Source: Glaciecola sp. UBA2563 (GTDB lineage: Bacteria; Pseudomonadota; Gammaproteobacteria; Enterobacterales; Alteromonadaceae). From it: a DNA stretch of 33,864 bases. The position numbers and the translations under genes are program-made. The number at the start of each line of letters is the position of its first letter. Positions within the stretch are counted from its first letter, which is position 1. The stretch covers positions 1 through 33,864 of the forward strand of contig DDLV01000104.1 of assembly GCA_002340325.1 (NCBI GenBank), in the 5' to 3' direction. Shown piece after piece: positions 30,480 to 33,864 of this stretch. The notes under the pieces are model-generated. The model saw nothing but the letters and a program-made list of their open reading frames with translations, was not told where the DNA came from and made no database searches.

Positions 30480-31658
30480 ATGAGCGAAGAAATCCAAGTC
30501 AAATCTCAATCTGAACTCATTAATCTTTTGTTTGATCGAACGCCATATATGGTTATTGCGCAGGTGCTGGCCATAGTTGTTGTCTATATCCTTAGCGATA
30601 TCGTAGCTTCAGTTACTTTACATGCTTGGTTTGCCACATTGCTCTTGTGCATATGTGTATGGGTCGCGGCCTATACTCTATACAAAGGTAGTGAGGAATC
30701 CACGACACTTCAACAGAAAAAGAAATGGCGACTTTGTTGGTTGAGCGTGTCTTTTATTGCCGCGCTAACGTACGCCATTGGCCTTATCGGTTTAGTGCCA
30801 AAAGATGATCCTGCATCGATTTATTTTATCGGGTTGATTACCTTATATTTGGTAAGTATTTCTACAATAATCCTTAACTTTAGTCTGTCGGCAACGCTTG
30901 GGTTCGTTGCACCATTGGCTATTCCAGTAACAATTTATCTGGCGCTACAAGGAACTCCGGAAAGCATCATTGTTTGCGTGGTATTTTCGTTATTTTTTGT
31001 GTCAACGTTTTCTGTACTAAAAGCCAACAATCGTATGTTCAAAAATGCAATACAGTTGAAAATAAATAAAAGCGTCTCTGAACACCTACGCGCCCAAACC
31101 GAACAATATAACTACGAAGTCAGTCGACGAGATGGATTGACTGGGCTTTTTAATAGGCGTTATTTTTATGAAGTGCTGGACCAGGAAATGGGCCGAGCGA
31201 ATCGAAATCACACACCTCTTTCCCTGCTGCTTATCGATATCGATCACTTTAGAGAATATAACGAGCACTATGGTCATATCGAAGGCGATAATCGACTACT
31301 TGAAGTTGCGCAATTACTTGATAGTAAACTAAACCGAAAAGGTGATTTAATCGCTCGGTATGAAGGAGGTCAATTTGCCTATATTTTGCCTAATAGCGAT
31401 GCAAATGGTGCCGTCGCATACGCTAGCAAAATACAAAAATTCATACAAGAGCAAGGGATTGAGCACAAAGCAACCAAACTCAGTCTGCTGAAAGTAATGA
31501 CAATCAGCATCGGTGTGACATCATTACCGCTAATGTCGCGTTTGACAGCTAAAGACCTTACCCAATATGCGGACACCGCACTAACACAGGCCAAAAATCA
31601 GGGACGAAATAGGGTGAAACTATACGGAGATATAGGCTTTGATCAGGACCATGCATAA
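30480..31658 (+). CDS. Membrane GGDEF protein with degenerate active site (EGGQF) and intact I-site
   Basis: 392 residues. Six hydrophobic segments (about 23-39, 46-67, 85-106, 115-136, 138-156 and 161-180) form a MASE-like sensory domain. The GGDEF domain runs from about 215 to 385: RRDGLTGLFNRRYFYE, LLIDIDHFREYNE (metal-binding Asp253 kept) and GHIEGDNRLLEVA. The signature loop reads EGGQF (295-299) in place of GG(D/E)EF, so the catalytic pair is lost. The RxxD I-site is present five residues earlier (RKGD, 286-289). Probably a c-di-GMP-binding receptor, not a cyclase; that is inference. Followed 59 bp downstream by a second degenerate GGDEF protein. Confidence 0.9.
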   Translation: MSEEIQVKSQSELINLLFDRTPYMVIAQVLAIVVVYILSDIVASVTLHAWFATLLLCICVWVAAYTLYKGSEESTTLQQKKKWRLCWLSVSFIAALTYAIGLIGLVPKDDPASIYFIGLITLYLVSISTIILNFSLSATLGFVAPLAIPVTIYLALQGTPESIIVCVVFSLFFVSTFSVLKANNRMFKNAIQLKINKSVSEHLRAQTEQYNYEVSRRDGLTGLFNRRYFYEVLDQEMGRANRNHTPLSLLLIDIDHFREYNEHYGHIEGDNRLLEVAQLLDSKLNRKGDLIARYEGGQFAYILPNSDANGAVAYASKIQKFIQEQGIEHKATKLSLLKVMTISIGVTSLPLMSRLTAKDLTQYADTALTQAKNQGRNRVKLYGDIGFDQDHA

Positions 31659-31717
31659 TCGTCATTGCGAGACTGATCTATCTAATGTACTTTTAATATA
31701 AATTTAAAAGGACCTGC

Positions 31718-32677
31718 ATGGGAGCATCTGACTTGAGCGAGATAGGGAATACAAAATCCGACAATCATTTTAGAGTAGTAGTGATTGCTGGAAATGAAAA
31801 AGAACTCAATTCCTACTCACGAGCACTCGAAGAGCATTTTGATGTTGTTTCTTTACAGGACAACAGTGAGGTGACAGCGCTACTCAAAAAGAAGACGCTG
31901 CCTGATGTTTTTTTGATTGATACGTTACTTCCTCAGGACGAAGTATCGGCACTGTGCCAAACAACGCAAGCAAATCAAAATACAAGAAATACACCCATTA
32001 TGGTTTTATCAGAGGTAAATGAGCCGGAGGTCAGAGCTAACGCCTTTGACGCAGGCGCTTCAGATTATATTGTAAAACCTATAATAGTGCCCGAGTTGGT
32101 ATCACGATTAAGACTACATGCAAGTCAGTACCGCCGAACAGTAGATCTTGAAACACTGATTGATATAGACCCGCTTACACACTTGCCAAATGCAACGAAA
32201 TTCTCGGAAATCTTAAAGCAAGAATGGTTAAGATGTGCAAGATATTGGCACCATTTGTCGCTTTTACTTATACGACTCGAAAATATTGAAATTTATGAGG
32301 AAAATCATAATAGGGACCAGTATTATGCGCTCATAGCAAGTCTTGCTGATGCGCTATCATCTATTGGAGCAAGGCCTGGCGATGTGCTCGCTTCGCTCAA
32401 TGAAAATTGTTTTGCACTAGCATTATCAGATTGTTCAACAGAAGGGGCTAGATTGAAGGCCGAGCAGATAATGAATGTGCTTTCAAAATCCAATATATAT
32501 GCAAAGGCTCGTTCCCCTCATGATCTTACCTGTAGAATAGCCATTGGCATAGCCGCGCCAGCAGTTGGTGGAAGTTGTGAAGAGTTGTTTAATGCTGCTC
32601 AAGAACTGTTTGATAAGAATGAACAAAATGACAGTAGTAAATTTTTAGAGTTTGACGAAATCATGGGCACTGTATAA
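31718..32677 (+). CDS. REC-GGDEF protein with degenerate receiver and signature, intact I-site
   Basis: 319 residues, AAAAGGAC before ATG. The REC domain (about 18-135) has phosphoacceptor Asp68 (VFLIDTLLP), Ser98 and Lys120 (YIVKP), but the usual N-terminal acidic pair is replaced (VVIAGNE, Gly25-Asn26), so Mg-dependent phosphorylation is doubtful. The GGDEF-like domain (about 145-310) starts DIDPLTHLPNATKFSEIL. The metal-binding Asp is Arg186 (LLLIRLENIE) and the signature is NENCF (228-232), so it is inactive. The RxxD I-site is kept (RPGD, 219-222), exactly five residues before. A c-di-GMP-responsive adaptor paired with the preceding gene is a reasonable guess. Confidence 0.9.
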   Translation: MGASDLSEIGNTKSDNHFRVVVIAGNEKELNSYSRALEEHFDVVSLQDNSEVTALLKKKTLPDVFLIDTLLPQDEVSALCQTTQANQNTRNTPIMVLSEVNEPEVRANAFDAGASDYIVKPIIVPELVSRLRLHASQYRRTVDLETLIDIDPLTHLPNATKFSEILKQEWLRCARYWHHLSLLLIRLENIEIYEENHNRDQYYALIASLADALSSIGARPGDVLASLNENCFALALSDCSTEGARLKAEQIMNVLSKSNIYAKARSPHDLTCRIAIGIAAPAVGGSCEELFNAAQELFDKNEQNDSSKFLEFDEIMGTV

Positions 32678-32693
32678 TCGCAGTTACATCCGC

Positions 32694-33632
32694 TTAATAA
32701 TTTGCCCTGGCGTCGGATGTATACAATCTCCATACGAATCCAGCGCCCGCTTGCCAATTTAGTTTGTTTTCGAATAAGGGGCTTTGCTCATTTTCAGCGC
32801 CGTGGTGTGAACTGATCGAACCGCCAATAAACCCTCTGATGTTTTTTGAGATTGGGAACCCAAGTCCAACACTAAATTCACTGCCCAAATAGCCACCCTT
32901 GGCGTCAAAGACATCGCGTTCATTAGTGGCAAAAACGGGGTCAACTTGATAAAAGTAGTCATGCAACGCTTCTGTGGCAAACGTCATCGAAAACCTCACG
33001 CTTAAAGACGTTTTCTCGGTGACAAATCCTCGCTGTTGCCACTCTATTTCAGGCTCTATAACATAGCCTCGTTGGTTGATTCTCTTAAAATCCGTACTGA
33101 ATACTGCGCGCGCCTGAAGTCTGAAATTAAGGCGTTTCTGCCTTCCTCTTTCGTCCGTATCCTCCAGTGCGAGGTATACAAGCTGCGGACCAACTTCAAA
33201 TAGGAAGTCGAGTTCAGGCATGCCTTGACGAACATCGTCCTCATCGCTATTTGCTGATAATGCACCGTCAAATGAAAGATCTAATTCCCAATTCGATTGT
33301 TCTGCGACCACTGCTCTTACGCCACCGCCATCGCCCACTCTAAAGATATCACCCCGATAAATAAAATATGGCGCTGCAAGCGCTACATGGTTGCGTTCTG
33401 AAGATGCGGGATAGTTAGGTGTTTGCGCATAGCCTCCCCCGGCTCCAAATTCCCAAAGCGGTTGAGATTCTTCTATTGATTCAAACCCGGTGATCGCGCG
33501 ATCGGCTTTTTCTACTTTTGCAGTCTCATTTTCTTGAGCGAACAGTGTGACAGGTGTACAAAAAGTGAATAAACCAATAAGAAAAACGCTCGAATAAGAG
33601 TAGTGAAACAAAGGCGCAACAGATTTTGGCAT
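32694..33632 (-). CDS. MipA/OmpV family outer-membrane protein
   Basis: 312 residues with a signal peptide ending near TLFAQE (about 33). The mature part begins with WEFGAGGGYAQTPNYPASSE, typical of MipA/OmpV, then AAPYFIYRGDIFRVGDGGGV, and continues with alternating strands (WELDLSFDGALSANS, LDFLFEVGPQLVY), ending in WQAGAGFVWRLYTSDARANY. Family members are small beta-barrels linked to peptidoglycan-synthesis scaffolding (MipA) or to osmotic response (OmpV). Convergent with the REC-GGDEF gene; downstream of groL in the same direction, but separated by the groL terminator. Confidence 0.9.
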   Translation of the reverse strand: MPKSVAPLFHYSYSSVFLIGLFTFCTPVTLFAQENETAKVEKADRAITGFESIEESQPLWEFGAGGGYAQTPNYPASSERNHVALAAPYFIYRGDIFRVGDGGGVRAVVAEQSNWELDLSFDGALSANSDEDDVRQGMPELDFLFEVGPQLVYLALEDTDERGRQKRLNFRLQARAVFSTDFKRINQRGYVIEPEIEWQQRGFVTEKTSLSVRFSMTFATEALHDYFYQVDPVFATNERDVFDAKGGYLGSEFSVGLGFPISKNIRGFIGGSISSHHGAENEQSPLFENKLNWQAGAGFVWRLYTSDARANY

Positions 33633-33706
33633 TAGAGCGTCTCAAGAAGCCGATGACAACAAACATGTTTTGTATACTGAAATAGCCCAGCAAAAGGATG
33701 AAAAAA

Positions 33707-33733
33707 AACGCCAAGCGATTGCTTGGCGTTTTT
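33707..33733 (-). terminator. Bidirectional intrinsic terminator after groL
   Basis: AACGCCAAGC (33707-33716) pairs perfectly with GCTTGGCGTT (33721-33730) around a four-base loop. An A run at 33701-33708 becomes the T tract for leftward groL transcription; TTT follows on the other strand. Confidence 0.9.
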
Positions 33734-33754
33734 GTGGTTTGCTAAAAAGGCGCG

Positions 33755-33864
33755 TTACATCATGCCGCCCATTCCACCCATGCCGCCCATATCAGGCATT
33801 GCAGGAGCAGCTGCTTCATCTTTTGGTAAATCGCCAATCATCGCTTCGGTTGTGATCATCAAGC
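33755..33864 (-). CDS. groL: Chaperonin GroEL, last 36 residues, cut by window edge
   Basis: The reverse strand reads MITTEAMIGDLPKDEAAAPA and then MPDMGGMGGMGGMM with stop TAA at 33755-33757. The glycine-methionine tail and the preceding MI..LP segment are diagnostic of GroEL. The rest, and presumably groS upstream of it, lies beyond the right edge. Confidence 0.97.
   Translation of the reverse strand, partial: LMITTEAMIGDLPKDEAAAPAMPDMGGMGGMGGMM

Overview
The window looks like a chromosomal segment of a marine Alteromonadaceae-type gammaproteobacterium (Alteromonas, Glaciecola or Paraglaciecola relatives). This is inferred from a moderately AT-rich genome, the glmU-glmS pair, a groL ending in the Gly-Met tail, a large Xanthomonas/Caulobacter-type TonB-dependent receptor followed by tryptophan-halogenase-like flavoproteins, and degenerate diguanylate cyclases. 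No taxonomic search was possible. No rRNA, tRNA, CRISPR array or intact transposase was found.

Left part (1-5.0 kb): the start of a queuosine-precursor transporter runs off the left edge. Next come an unknown periplasmic protein, a DUF1223 thiol-type periplasmic protein, a 266-bp transposase-less inverted-repeat element (MITE) inserted exactly in the DUF1223 stop codon, several very small genes or micro-ORFs, and a sugar-porter MFS transporter.

Accessory part (5.0-8.9 kb): a decayed vapBC toxin-antitoxin pair, two uncharacterised proteins, a pentapeptide-type protein made of ten exact-length 36-bp repeats with a channel-like C terminus, a small secreted protein and a small lipoprotein. At least five copies of a ~30-bp imperfect palindrome (GGTTC...GAACC) lie between these genes and seem specific to this stretch.

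Glucan/receptor part (8.9-19.1 kb): a GH13 amylase lipoprotein is divergent from a secreted esterase-like hydrolase. A TonB-dependent receptor and two tandem tryptophan-halogenase-like genes follow. The amylase/esterase intergenic region and the receptor promoter share a 14-bp CG-centred palindromic motif (TGAATACGTATGYA), which suggests one LacI-type regulator for glucan degradation, outer-membrane uptake and the flavoproteins. The MFS transporter at 3.3 kb could supply the inner-membrane step, but it lacks the motif.

Middle (19.1-23 kb): a secreted protein with C-terminal beta-flower-like repeats, an AsmA-like membrane-anchored protein, a secreted subtilase-propeptide-like (I9) protein without a protease, and an exported double-Cache-like protein without an output domain.

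Right part (23-33.9 kb): glmU-glmS (amino-sugar synthesis, with the conserved attTn7 target at the glmS end); an alkylation-repair operon (Ada/AlkA fusion, ogt, EamA exporter); a secreted serine hydrolase; two consecutive GGDEF proteins that have both lost the catalytic signature but kept the RxxD c-di-GMP-binding site; a MipA/OmpV outer-membrane protein; and the 3' end of groL with its terminator.
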